A stretch of 15,009 nucleotides of DNA from Thalassiosira profunda (GCA_036939355.1 JALLAP010000572.1:1-15009); one strand, 5' to 3'. Shown: positions 1 through 7,351, numbered from the stretch's first letter. Notes: generated from the sequence alone by a model not told the origin. Translations and numbers: made by a program.

Positions 1-1
1 C

Positions 2-1015
2 GTCTCCTTCGATAAATCGGCATACAACGCTATGGTCGCAGATCAATCCAGAACGTCCCTATTCGAGGAGGCAATCATCAATCGACTGAAGTCAGCAGAG
101 GGCGGGCCGGAGAGCCAGGTGGTGCTGGATTTGGGCACCGGGCCGTTTGCACTCTTTGCAATTATCGCCGCGAAGAATGGGGCGGGGAAGGTGTGTGCTA
201 TCGAGGCGTCGAAAGAGGAGGCCAAGAGCGCCAGGGAGACGGTGAAGAAGTTGGGGTGGGAGGATAAAATCACGGTATTGGAGGGATTCTCGACGGACAT
301 CACGCTGCCCGACGGAATCAAGGCGGACTTTGCAGTGGCGGAGATTATCGGGAGCGTGGCATCCGAAGAGGGAGCCTATGCGACAATACTGGATGCGCAC
401 AGAAGGCTGGTGAAGAACCCAACCGATCCGAAGAACTGGATTCCGTGCCGCGTGCAAACGTACGCTGCCCCGGCATCTTACTCTTTGCAAAACCTGTTCT
501 TGCCACCGGCCTTCGACTGGACGAAATTGAACGGCGAGCCGGTCCGGTTCAATTGCCGCGATGAGGGGTTGCAGTTGCTGTCAGATCCGGAAGTTGTCGA
601 GGACATTTCGTTTGCTGATATTGACGGCAAGGGGGTGGCGAAGAAGCAGATTACTTACACGGTCGATGGGGGCAGGGTGGATGGGAATATCCAGAAGTTC
701 GGGGAGGAGTTCAGACGCGGAAGGTTGCCAAAGGACGATGCGGACAAGTTGGCTGTCACAACTGCAAATAGCATCTCGGGCATTGCTCTTTGGCCGCGGC
801 TGATACTGAGTGATACGGTGGAAGTGAACTCGCGGCATTATCCCGACGGGGGGCATCAGCGGTCGCACTGGCAGACGGTGCTGCCCATCATGTGTCCCGA
901 GCCGGTGCCGGTGAAGGGTGGAGATGCCATCACTGTGGACTTTGACTTCGACGTGCCGTCGTCCGTGACGAAGCCGGCGTCGTACAAAATCAGTGGAAAC
1001 GTCGTGAGTGCATAG
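2..1015 (+). CDS. Protein arginine methyltransferase-like SAM-dependent methyltransferase, 5' partial
   Basis: The frame is open from the window edge (first full codon at 2) to TAG at 1013-1015, giving 337 residues. The ATG at 32 is probably internal, because the residues before it read on as a PRMT-like N-terminal helix (Y..MVAD..RT). Visible motifs, numbered from base 2: SAM-binding motif I VLDLGTGPFA (41-50), post-I acidic end CAIEAS (65-70), a double-E-loop-like AEIIG...SEEG (113-124, Glu114 and Glu122/123), and SHWQTVLPI (288-296), which matches the PRMT THW loop. Known for the family: methyl transfer from SAM to arginine side chains of proteins. Substrate and cell compartment cannot be inferred. 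A divergent member with a changed specificity is possible, since the double-E loop (IIGSVAS) departs from the usual WMG core. It converges on the next gene with an 88-bp gap. Confidence 0.82.
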   Translation, partial: VSFDKSAYNAMVADQSRTSLFEEAIINRLKSAEGGPESQVVLDLGTGPFALFAIIAAKNGAGKVCAIEASKEEAKSARETVKKLGWEDKITVLEGFSTDITLPDGIKADFAVAEIIGSVASEEGAYATILDAHRRLVKNPTDPKNWIPCRVQTYAAPASYSLQNLFLPPAFDWTKLNGEPVRFNCRDEGLQLLSDPEVVEDISFADIDGKGVAKKQITYTVDGGRVDGNIQKFGEEFRRGRLPKDDADKLAVTTANSISGIALWPRLILSDTVEVNSRHYPDGGHQRSHWQTVLPIMCPEPVPVKGGDAITVDFDFDVPSSVTKPASYKISGNVVSA

Positions 1016-1040
1016 CGCTCATAATAACATCAGAGCGCTA
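1013..1040 (+). other. Perfect 8-bp inverted repeat overlapping the methyltransferase stop codon
   Basis: TAGCGCTC (1013-1020) and GAGCGCTA (1033-1040) are exact reverse complements separated by 12 A/T-rich bases. The left arm begins with the TAG stop codon. In RNA it would form a hairpin at the very start of the 3' UTR. It lies in the narrow gap between two convergent genes, so it could mark transcript ends, or be chance. Confidence 0.5.
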
Positions 1041-1103
1041 TTTGCAATTCTGTTGCTATCTGCATCTGTATTACATGGCGACCACTTTGCATCGCTGTTC
1101 AAT

Positions 1104-1703
1104 TCAGCTGAGATGTTCATTACTTGCAATCCCCTCTTGATCCGCCCATCCGGCAATGTATTCATTTGCAATTCCTCCCGTCGCCTTTGACAGCGTCGCC
1201 TCTTTGTTTTCGTCGAGACCCTTCCTCTTCTCCCGCATCACCTCCTTCTGAAAATCTCGTTCGTCCAGCGTACCAATCCCTATTCCACCCGACGGGTCCT
1301 TCACCCATGCATATCCGAGCGAGTTGAGAATTATCCCGCCTCCGACAAAGAGCCACCCCAGCGTGGTGACTGCTGCAGAGATGCGTTGTGGGAGGAGCAT
1401 GTTGTTCCTTCGACTGACGGCGGACTCGAATTCCAATTGGCGGAGCTCGGGGTCGGCCTGCAATTCCTCCCAGGTATATCCCTCGGGTTCGTCCGCAGCA
1501 TCGTCGTCAGCAGCACCATTCTCCTCTTCACCATCGTCCCCGCCGGCTCGCAATGGTTGCAGCAGCCGCGCTCGCGTGTGCACGCCGCAGGAGGATACCG
1601 GGGCGGATTTGGGCAGGATGAACCCCGCGCAAAGCGGCAAGGTGGAGACGGCGATGACTATGCACGCCTGCCGCTGCCGCATGATACCGCCCGCTCTCCT
1701 CAT
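1104..1703 (-). CDS. Putative plastid-targeted single-pass membrane protein, 199 aa, unknown function
   Basis: The frame runs from ATG (complement of 1701-1703) to TGA at 1104-1106 with no intron needed. A second in-frame ATG at residue 8 would give a tighter signal peptide. Residues 8-27 form a basic start plus hydrophobic core ending LCAG, followed by Phe28. This [A/G]-F junction is the hallmark of bipartite presequences that route proteins to complex plastids of diatoms and relatives. Residues 28-55 are rich in basic, Ser and Ala residues, like a transit peptide. Residues 56-80 are acidic, and about 109-134 (AVTTLGWLFVGGGIILNSLGYAWV) is one membrane-spanning segment. The C-terminal 65 residues are charged. 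I do not recognise a catalytic domain. An integral thylakoid or envelope protein is the best guess. It is divergently transcribed from TM1. Confidence 0.75.
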   Translation of the reverse strand: MRRAGGIMRQRQACIVIAVSTLPLCAGFILPKSAPVSSCGVHTRARLLQPLRAGGDDGEEENGAADDDAADEPEGYTWEELQADPELRQLEFESAVSRRNNMLLPQRISAAVTTLGWLFVGGGIILNSLGYAWVKDPSGGIGIGTLDERDFQKEVMREKRKGLDENKEATLSKATGGIANEYIAGWADQEGIASNEHLS

Positions 1704-1992
1704 GGTAACGCCCTCGCCTTGCTGGCTGCGGCTCTTGCTTCTTGTGTCGTGTCAAAAGGCGGAAATTTCGGCCAGCAGCGCGGCGAAATCCGACGTGCGC
1801 TCCTCTCGCTGCTCGCTGGCTCCTCATGCACGATCTCGCGAGCCGACGCCTGCCGACGATCGCGATCGCATTGCCGGGATCAAGGCCAGGGAGAGCTTTG
1901 CTCACGACAGTCTCACTTTTTATTGAATTCGACTGCACCCTTCCCCGATTTGCAACCCTTCATTCACCGAGCCGCCAATTGCAAAGACAACC
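1704..1992. promoter_or_regulatory. Intergenic region between divergent plastid-protein and TM1 genes
   Basis: These 289 bases separate two divergent start codons, so they should hold both promoters. There are two TTGCAA hexamers close to the TM1 start (about 1950 and 1979) and a T-rich stretch near 1915-1925. No clear TATA box is visible. Open frames across it in other phases show no protein-like features. Confidence 0.4.
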
Positions 1993-3068
1993 ATGACCGC
2001 GCCGTGCAAATCGAACGACCTCCTCTCCGCCGAGTCCAACGACCACGAGTATTGGGGCCTCTCGAACACACGTAGCGGCGGCACAACCGGCTGCGATGAG
2101 GCCGATACCGCCCCGCCCGCAAGCGATCTCGCGACGTTTCTTTCGTGCCACGGCAACACCGCCGAGGAGCTCGAGGGCGACGGCTTCGAGCGCCTCGATC
2201 TGAAGTACGACTACGAGATCCACACGAGCGATGGCATCGATGTCGAGGAGGCCTACAGTGCGTTCGAAGTCGATTTGCTGCGGGCCTTTGCGGAGGAGCA
2301 CGGATTGCTCTCTTGCTTCTACGGCAGGCGCGCCCTGCGGAGCGGACGAACGCTGGATGCCTCCAACGTCATTGGCGTCGGTTCGTATCCGAGCGATGAT
2401 ATCGACCCCGTACACGGTGAGTAGACCGCTTGTGCTTGTATGAGTGCGATTTGTGCATATGACTTGCAATGAGAGTGCATAGTGCATATGTATGATGTGC
2501 ACATGAATTAGCGCTAACGCCTTCTCGCCCACAAATCTCCACAGCCGAGTGCGTCGTGGAGGTCGACTTCGAATCGTCGAACTGCCAGCCCATCAATGGC
2601 TTCATGACGGCCTGGACCTCCAGCGATCGCCGTCGCCTTTCCGGCGAGGATCTCTACAGTTTCGTTGAAACGTACAGCAATGACTATTCAACGGCTGATG
2701 TGCGAGGAATTCGCTACATTGGTACCCGCGAGGCGCCGGTCGTCGACGAGGCCACCGAAGAACTTGGATACCACGACGAGCCCACCTCCACGGGCGGGTT
2801 GTCGCCTGGAGCGATTGCTGGCATTGTCGTGACATCGTTGCTCGCGCTGCTTGCTCTTCTAGCGCTGGTTGCGAAGAAGGTGCAGGAGAGGAATAGGAAG
2901 CAAGCGCAGCTAAGGGAGGCTCAATTTGTGAACAATGCGCTGTTCATGATGGATATCGACGACGAGATTGAAGTAATGAAGGAGGCCAGTGACACCGGTT
3001 CGGTCCAGACGGAGGATCACACATTCGTTGGGCCAAATTCCACTTTTGGGTCGGATGTGAAGCTTTAG
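1993..3068 (+). CDS. TM1: two-exon single-pass membrane protein, 315 aa, unknown family
   Basis: Exons are 1993-2416 and 2545-3068. The GT-AG intron between them is phase 1 and joins cac-g to cc-gag (His141-Ala142-Glu). The product is 315 residues. Residues 1-60 are polar; 66-145 form a domain with the pattern LDLKYDYEIHTSDG...; Cys144 and Cys155 flank the exon junction; about 226-251 is one hydrophobic helix followed by a basic stop-transfer run (KKVQERNRK); the C-terminal tail (252-315) is acidic and contains MKEASDTGSVQTEDH. The positive-inside rule puts the tail in the cytosol. No signal peptide is visible, which is odd for that topology, so an upstream exon may have been missed. TM2 at 11803-14040 is a distant paralog with the same domain order and the same intron position. 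I cannot assign a function. Confidence 0.72.
2417..2544 (+). other. TM1 intron, 128 nt, phase 1
   Basis: The donor is GTGAGT at 2417 and the acceptor is CCACAG ending at 2544. A branch-point-like CTAAC sits at 2514-2518, about 27 nt before the acceptor. Splicing removes the in-frame TAG at 2422-2424 and continues the downstream frame. The middle of the intron repeats TGCATA/GTGCAC-type words. Confidence 0.85.
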
Positions 3069-3223
3069 CGCCGGAGTGGAAAGGAGTAAAGGAGTCCACG
3101 AGACAACCTACCTAGTAGGCAGGTGCCTCGTAGAACAATGTTGGTTGGCCGATTGTCTGTCGTGTGTTAGTGGTGTGGATTTGTTATGGGATAAGAGTAA
3201 GCAGAATGTGTTCGATGCAGCTT

Positions 3224-4768
3224 TCACTCCTCGGCCTCCTGCATTACTCTTGTCTTCGAACCGTCAAAGGCTAATGTAACTCCGTCGATGTTGCGAAAGT
3301 ACACAGGCGTGCCTTTGCACCTCCACTTGAGCCATTTCAGCAGCTTCACCTTCTTTCGAACAACCATCGTTCCGGCGCTGCCGTCCTCTTTGCTGCATCG
3401 TGCGGTCCTTTCAGTGACATATTCGGTTGGAAATGGCCTGTCGGGCCAGATTTGGTTCCATCTTCGAGCAATCAGCGAAACAGGAAACCCATCGTCACCA
3501 TAATCTGAGATGACAGCAATCAATCGAGCCACAAATAGGTCACCGTTGTCACTGGCTCCATTCCCAGCTGCGTCACTTATGCGCTTGTGATTCTCCAAAA
3601 GCTTCAGTTCGTCGTACTTTGGATTCTTTTGCTTTCCAATTCCACCCTCTTTGGCAAGGTGCTCGTATGCTGCTTTTATTCTCACAAAGTCGTCAGCACT
3701 ATCTTCCTTCTTTTCATCCCCATCGCTCTGCTGTTCTAACTTGTCAGGATGATGCGTGCGGGCCAGCTCGTAATACATCTTCCGCACAGTATCTATATCT
3801 GCTCCCACTTCCAGCCCAAGTGTTTTGTAGCTCTCGGCTCGGTCACCGCTTCCATGCTCTAGGAACCAACGATGGACGTCCATATTCTTCCTCATCTTTG
3901 CAATGTCAGCCGCGTAATTCCCCGCAGCGTCTTGAACGGTGTCGTACACAGAATGCTCGTCTCGAAAGTACTGAATGAGTGGTATATTGCCTCCCCAAGC
4001 GGCCTTGTGATTGGGCGTGTGACCCTGCGTGTTGCAATTGTCGGGGGTGGATTCGTAGCTGATGCCGAGCGAGTGCAGATATCGAGCCAGGGGCAGGACT
4101 TCCGCTCCCGACCCATCTCCCCCGTCGACGCAGGGATTATCCCCGCCCCATCTCTTCTTTGGTACAAGCCCTATCCAGTGATGCAGCCCGCAATTGAATC
4201 CATTTCTTTCGTGCGCCACGTGCGTTCCATTCCTTTCGACAAGGTATTGAACAATGGGCAGTCGATTCTGCCACACTGCCAACTGAAGCGGCGTGACGCT
4301 GCCATTGCCGCACTTGGGATGAGGGTGGGCGCCGTACTTCTCTATCAGCAGCTGGCAAGTGGACAGATGGCCATTGCGCGCCGAATAATGCAGGGGCGTC
4401 CGGTGGGTCGATGGGTGATGCGCGTGCTGATCAACCGACACGTCCAACTCGTGCTCGTCGACGTGGTTGAGGACCAATTCAATTGCCTCGTCAAATCCGG
4501 TGCCTGCCAGCCAATGCAGTGGCATGCATCCCGTTTTTCGATCGCGGTGTTCCAGCGAGACTAGGAGTTGGGCCATCGCCTCGGGATGATCAACGCACCA
4601 CGATCTCAGCGTCGCCAGGCGCGATTGTCGCTCGGCGGCGGATGCAGATGAGGGCAAATTGCAAAGGTCGAGGAGCGCGGAGGACGTGGGTGCATCCACC
4701 CCAACCTTCTCCTCCTGCGCCCTTGGCGGAGCTGCTGCCGCCGCCGCCGCCTCTTCTCTCGCTGCCAT
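3224..4768 (-). CDS. Ankyrin-repeat + J-domain protein with C-terminal conserved domain, copy A, 514 aa
   Basis: I chose the ATG at 4766-4768. The frame is open to a GTG at 4795 but meets a stop just upstream (4802-4804), and copy B has an ATG at the same place. Residues 1-45: Ala-rich leader with a poly-Ala run. Residues 76-290: ankyrin repeats, several degenerate, including TGCMPLHWLAGTG, TPLHYSARNGHL, TPLQLAVWQNRL and TPNHKAAWGGNI. Residues 314-376: J domain with YKTLGLEVGAD..TVRKMYYELA and the HPD triad at 340-342, which in this family stimulates Hsp70 ATPase; an acidic KKE insert sits in the loop after HPD. Residues 408-495: a conserved region (LFVARLIAVISDYGDDGFPV ... LLKWLKWRC) that could be a small winged-helix/LOTUS-like fold, which is inference. 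A soluble cytosolic or nuclear Hsp70 co-chaperone is likely. It converges on TM1 and diverges from the fusion gene. Confidence 0.85.
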   Translation of the reverse strand: MAAREEAAAAAAAPPRAQEEKVGVDAPTSSALLDLCNLPSSASAAERQSRLATLRSWCVDHPEAMAQLLVSLEHRDRKTGCMPLHWLAGTGFDEAIELVLNHVDEHELDVSVDQHAHHPSTHRTPLHYSARNGHLSTCQLLIEKYGAHPHPKCGNGSVTPLQLAVWQNRLPIVQYLVERNGTHVAHERNGFNCGLHHWIGLVPKKRWGGDNPCVDGGDGSGAEVLPLARYLHSLGISYESTPDNCNTQGHTPNHKAAWGGNIPLIQYFRDEHSVYDTVQDAAGNYAADIAKMRKNMDVHRWFLEHGSGDRAESYKTLGLEVGADIDTVRKMYYELARTHHPDKLEQQSDGDEKKEDSADDFVRIKAAYEHLAKEGGIGKQKNPKYDELKLLENHKRISDAAGNGASDNGDLFVARLIAVISDYGDDGFPVSLIARRWNQIWPDRPFPTEYVTERTARCSKEDGSAGTMVVRKKVKLLKWLKWRCKGTPVYFRNIDGVTLAFDGSKTRVMQEAEE

Positions 4769-5031
4769 CGCGACGCCAGCCTCCTCGGCCCTCACCTCAG
4801 CCTACCGCAGCCACCGACGGCGCCTCTCTTTCCTACCTCGCCGCCACGCTAACCGCTAACCCCCTGCTGCATCAAGCTGTACCTATGGTATCGTAACTGA
4901 TACAGGGCGGGGGTGGGTCCTAACTACCACGTACAAAAGTACGTACAATAAGTACCATCGAAGGAGCTTCGTCCGCGCCCTGCGCGCGTCAAACATCAAA
5001 CATCAATCCATGAGTCTGTCCGTGTAATGAG
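4769..5031. promoter_or_regulatory. Shared divergent promoter region, copy A
   Basis: This 263-bp region lies between the ankyrin-J start (minus strand) and the fusion-gene start (plus strand). Its centre has CTAACTAC followed by ACGTAC (4929-4934), AGTACGTAC (4938-4946 approximately) and AGTAC (4951-4955). A reduced version of the same words sits at 9519-9545 in copy B. A leader word AAACATCAAACATCAATCCA just upstream of the fusion start is shared by both copies. Conservation within otherwise diverged sequence suggests binding sites. Confidence 0.5.
5010..5027 (+). promoter_or_regulatory. Five-codon upstream ORF in the copy A leader
   Basis: ATG at 5010 opens a frame of five codons (MSLSV) closing at TAA 5025-5027, four bases before the main ATG at 5032. 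The equivalent stretch in copy B has no ATG. If the transcript starts upstream, this uORF would be expected to lower or regulate translation of copy A. The transcript start is unknown. Confidence 0.35.
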
Positions 5032-7023
5032 ATGGCGGCCACCGCCACTGAAACCAACGTGGCGGCCGAGCGACAGCTCCGCATCGCCTCCCTCCTCCCG
5101 TCGACGACTGACATATGCATCTCCCTCGGCCTCGCACATCAAGTGGTCGGTGTCACCCACGAGTGCGATTATGGGGCGACGCACCCGCTCTATCAGACGG
5201 CCGATCCCCTGATTGTCGGCGGCAATTGCAATAATGGAGAGGGCACGAAGCCTCGCACACTGACAGTGAGCCACATCGATCCGCAACTGCAAACACAGGC
5301 GGAGATCGATAGGGCTGTCAAGACATCAGTGCATAGTGGCATCTCGCTGTACAATCTCAACGACACTGCCCTCACGGACGCACAACCAAGCATCGTCCTC
5401 ACTCAATCTTTGTGCGATGTGTGCGCCGTTGCAAAGGATGAAGTTGATGGGGAGGTAGCCTGCAACTTTGCTCCGGGGCAGTGCAAGGTGCTCTCTCTCG
5501 AGCCCGAGTCGCTGGAGGAGGTGATTGGGACCTTCAAAACAGTGGCTGATGCGTGCGGGGTAAAGCAACGGGGGATCGATCTCGCTCGCAAGTTTCGGCA
5601 GGGGATGGAGCAAGTTTCGCACGCTACCTCTCTCTCCAAGAAATACAAAAGGCCCACGGTGCTGTTTCTCGAATGGTTAGATCCGCCATTTGACGCGGGC
5701 CACTGGATCCCCGACATGCTCGCGCAAAGCGGCTGCGCCTCGGCACTGCCGCACTCGAAGAACACGCGCAAATCGGTCCAGCTCTCGTGGGAGCAGATAT
5801 ATGAATCAGATCCGGACGTGGTCATCGTAGGATGCTGCGGCTTTGATCTCAAGCGCAATGAGGCCGATGCCAAGACGGCGGTGGAGAGGCTGCGGCCGCT
5901 CCGCGCCTTTCGAGAGGGTAGGATATATGGCTCCGATGGAAACCTCTATTTCGCCAGGCCTGGGCCGGGGTTGCGGGAGGGCATGGCCATCCTGGCGCGG
6001 TGCGCCTACGACGGCGAGGATGTGGTGGTGAACGCATTGGAGGATCTGAACTTCACGCCACAGGAGGGCAAAGGATGGTCGAAGATTGTCTTTGATCAGA
6101 GTCCACCGCCCCCTGTGCCAGATGTGGAAGATATTGAGAGCTACTGCAAAGTCCACGACGAGGCGTGTCGCAAAAAGCAAGACACGTACATTGATCCCAA
6201 AACGGGGTACAGTGTCTTCACAGAGGTTGCCCACCTCCGACGAGGAAAGTGTTGCGGGAGTGGCTGTCGGCACTGCCCGTACAACCATGTCAATGTGAAG
6301 GACAAAGCGAGCAAAATCCAGCAACCCGCCTTTCTGTGCGAAGGCTTGAATGCAGGAGAGGACAGTCTCTGCACTTCTCTGTCTTCGATTCCTCCTCGAT
6401 CGCATGTGAAGGTCCTGTTCTTTTCCGGTGGAAAAGACTCGTTTCTGGCCGTTCGGCGGCTCGTGAAACAGAGGCAGGAGAGTTGTGGTGGTCCCTTTTC
6501 TCTTGTTCTTTTGACGACATTCGACGCAGGCAGCCGCATTGTCACCCACCAGGAGATTTCAATTGACGCTGTGGTCAGGCAAGCAGAGCATCTCCGGTTG
6601 CCACTACTCGGCATACCTCTGCACAGATCGAGCGGGGAAAAATATCTCGACCGCATTGAAAAGGGACTCGACGCAATTCGGCAACGGGTGCCAGATGTGT
6701 CTTTGACTCTTGTCTTTGGCGACCTCCATCTTGACCACATTCGAGAGTGGAGAGACAAGGAAATGGGCGATCATGCCCTTGGCTATCCTTTGTGGCAGGT
6801 TCCGTACGAGGAGCTCTATCAGGATCTGGAAGCATCAGGAGTTCGGGTGGTCGTCTCAGCTGTCACAACGGGAGATGGCGTGGTGAAAGTGGGCGATGTG
6901 TTTTCGAGAGATCTTATGAAGGATGCAGCCGCCGCAGGCATGGATTCGTTTGGTGAGAAAGGAGAGTTTCATTCTATTGCGGAGGTCTGGACGGTTTCGA
7001 GAGAGCAGGCACTGGGTCTATGA
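5032..7023 (+). CDS. BtuF/TroA-like binding fold – DUF5522-like – Dph6-like ATP pyrophosphatase fusion, copy A, 663 aa
   Basis: Intronless frame from ATG 5032 to TGA 7021-7023. Residues 16-330: class III solute-binding-protein fold of the cobalamin/Fe-siderophore type, opening with LRIASLLPSTTDICISLGLA, then VVGVTHECDY, and with DPDVVIVGCCGFDL and the linking helix in its second half. Residues 385-420: short module DPKTGYSVFTEVAHLRRGKC with CC-x3-C-x2-C (Cys407, 408, 412, 415) and HCPYNH, resembling DUF5522. Residues 459-663: N-type ATP pyrophosphatase with the PP-motif SGGKDS (465-470), VFGDLHLDHIREWRD, and the C-terminal GEKGEFHS (641-648), all as in diphthine-ammonia ligase relatives. There is no signal peptide or membrane segment, so it is probably cytosolic and not a transporter component. 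An ATP-dependent amidation or adenylation of a ligand held by the N-terminal fold is a reasonable inference. Diphthamide synthesis proper is not shown. Confidence 0.85.
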   Translation: MAATATETNVAAERQLRIASLLPSTTDICISLGLAHQVVGVTHECDYGATHPLYQTADPLIVGGNCNNGEGTKPRTLTVSHIDPQLQTQAEIDRAVKTSVHSGISLYNLNDTALTDAQPSIVLTQSLCDVCAVAKDEVDGEVACNFAPGQCKVLSLEPESLEEVIGTFKTVADACGVKQRGIDLARKFRQGMEQVSHATSLSKKYKRPTVLFLEWLDPPFDAGHWIPDMLAQSGCASALPHSKNTRKSVQLSWEQIYESDPDVVIVGCCGFDLKRNEADAKTAVERLRPLRAFREGRIYGSDGNLYFARPGPGLREGMAILARCAYDGEDVVVNALEDLNFTPQEGKGWSKIVFDQSPPPPVPDVEDIESYCKVHDEACRKKQDTYIDPKTGYSVFTEVAHLRRGKCCGSGCRHCPYNHVNVKDKASKIQQPAFLCEGLNAGEDSLCTSLSSIPPRSHVKVLFFSGGKDSFLAVRRLVKQRQESCGGPFSLVLLTTFDAGSRIVTHQEISIDAVVRQAEHLRLPLLGIPLHRSSGEKYLDRIEKGLDAIRQRVPDVSLTLVFGDLHLDHIREWRDKEMGDHALGYPLWQVPYEELYQDLEASGVRVVVSAVTTGDGVVKVGDVFSRDLMKDAAAAGMDSFGEKGEFHSIAEVWTVSREQALGL

Positions 7024-7063
7024 GCAAAGCCTTCGACGGGGCGGGCGGGGAAGGGTGTTGACG

Positions 7064-7069
7064 AATAAA
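7064..7069 (+). terminator. AATAAA polyadenylation signal, fusion gene copy A
   Basis: The canonical AATAAA lies 41 bases after the stop codon and is conserved at 11660-11665 after copy B. Confidence 0.6.
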
Positions 7070-7205
7070 AGCCGTTTGTCTAGTATGGCTACGGCTCTAT
7101 CGTCTCTTGCATTTGGGGGCGCCGTTCGAATAAGCGGTTGGGCTGAAGGCTGCCGCTCCAATATACTGAACATCTATCACACAAAATCGTCGTCCGGAGG
7201 TGCCC

Positions 7206-7350
7206 TTACACGATGCCAATCTCGTCGTTGTCAGAAGCATCCGCATCTGGCACACCGGGCACGTCCGGGAACGGCTGCGGTCTGTTGGATGCCACGACAG
7301 TCTCTTCTGACGGAGACGGCATCGGCTCAGACTCCGGAGACGACAGCGGC
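7206..7350 (-). pseudogene. TM2 C-terminal fragment, 47 codons, cut by the gap at 7351
   Basis: On the minus strand, 47 sense codons from the gap edge lead to TAA at 7206-7208. They match the last codons of the full TM2 gene (11803 onward): Ser/Pro/Glu-rich, with SESEPMPSPSEETVVASNR-like text and an end in IGIV. Differences from the full copy include loss of a few acidic residues near the terminus (DNDEIGIV instead of DNDGELGIV). The upstream coding part is missing because of the N, so this is an assembly-truncated allele or copy; it is not shown to be biologically broken. Confidence 0.8.
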
Positions 7351-7351
7351 N
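7351..7351. other. Single N: contig junction at the boundary of the large repeat
   Basis: The base before the N belongs to TM2 (minus-strand coding) and the base after belongs to the middle of TM1 exon 2. The sequence reads CGGC on both sides. It therefore joins two unrelated coding sequences and should not be read as continuous DNA. Confidence 0.85.

Larger units (their letters stand above)
2692..7350. repeat. Copy A of a ~4.6-kb large repeat
   Basis: This stretch aligns end to end with 7352-11953: TM1 3' exon, ankyrin-J gene, fusion gene, then the TM2 3' end, all in the same order and orientation. Coding parts look roughly 90-95 percent identical by eye, and the short intergenic parts are more diverged. 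It ends at the N at 7351, inside the TM2 frame. See the findings for the question of haplotypes versus tandem duplication. Confidence 0.93.

Noticed and set aside
1386..2075. 229-codon plus-strand frame over the plastid-protein gene and its promoter
   Set aside because: Antisense to a frame with a clear signal peptide and TM helix; Arg/Ser-rich composition typical of reverse-strand reading of GC-rich coding DNA.
4769..4795. Upstream GTG start extending ankyrin-J copy A (and 9401-9466 in copy B)
   Set aside because: Nuclear genes rarely start at GTG, copy A has a stop just upstream, and both copies share an ATG at the same place.
4925..4955. GTAC/ACGTAC cluster as a possible CRISPR or transposon terminal repeat
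   Set aside because: The units are 6-9 bases, irregularly spaced, with no spacers or target-site duplication. A promoter motif fits better.
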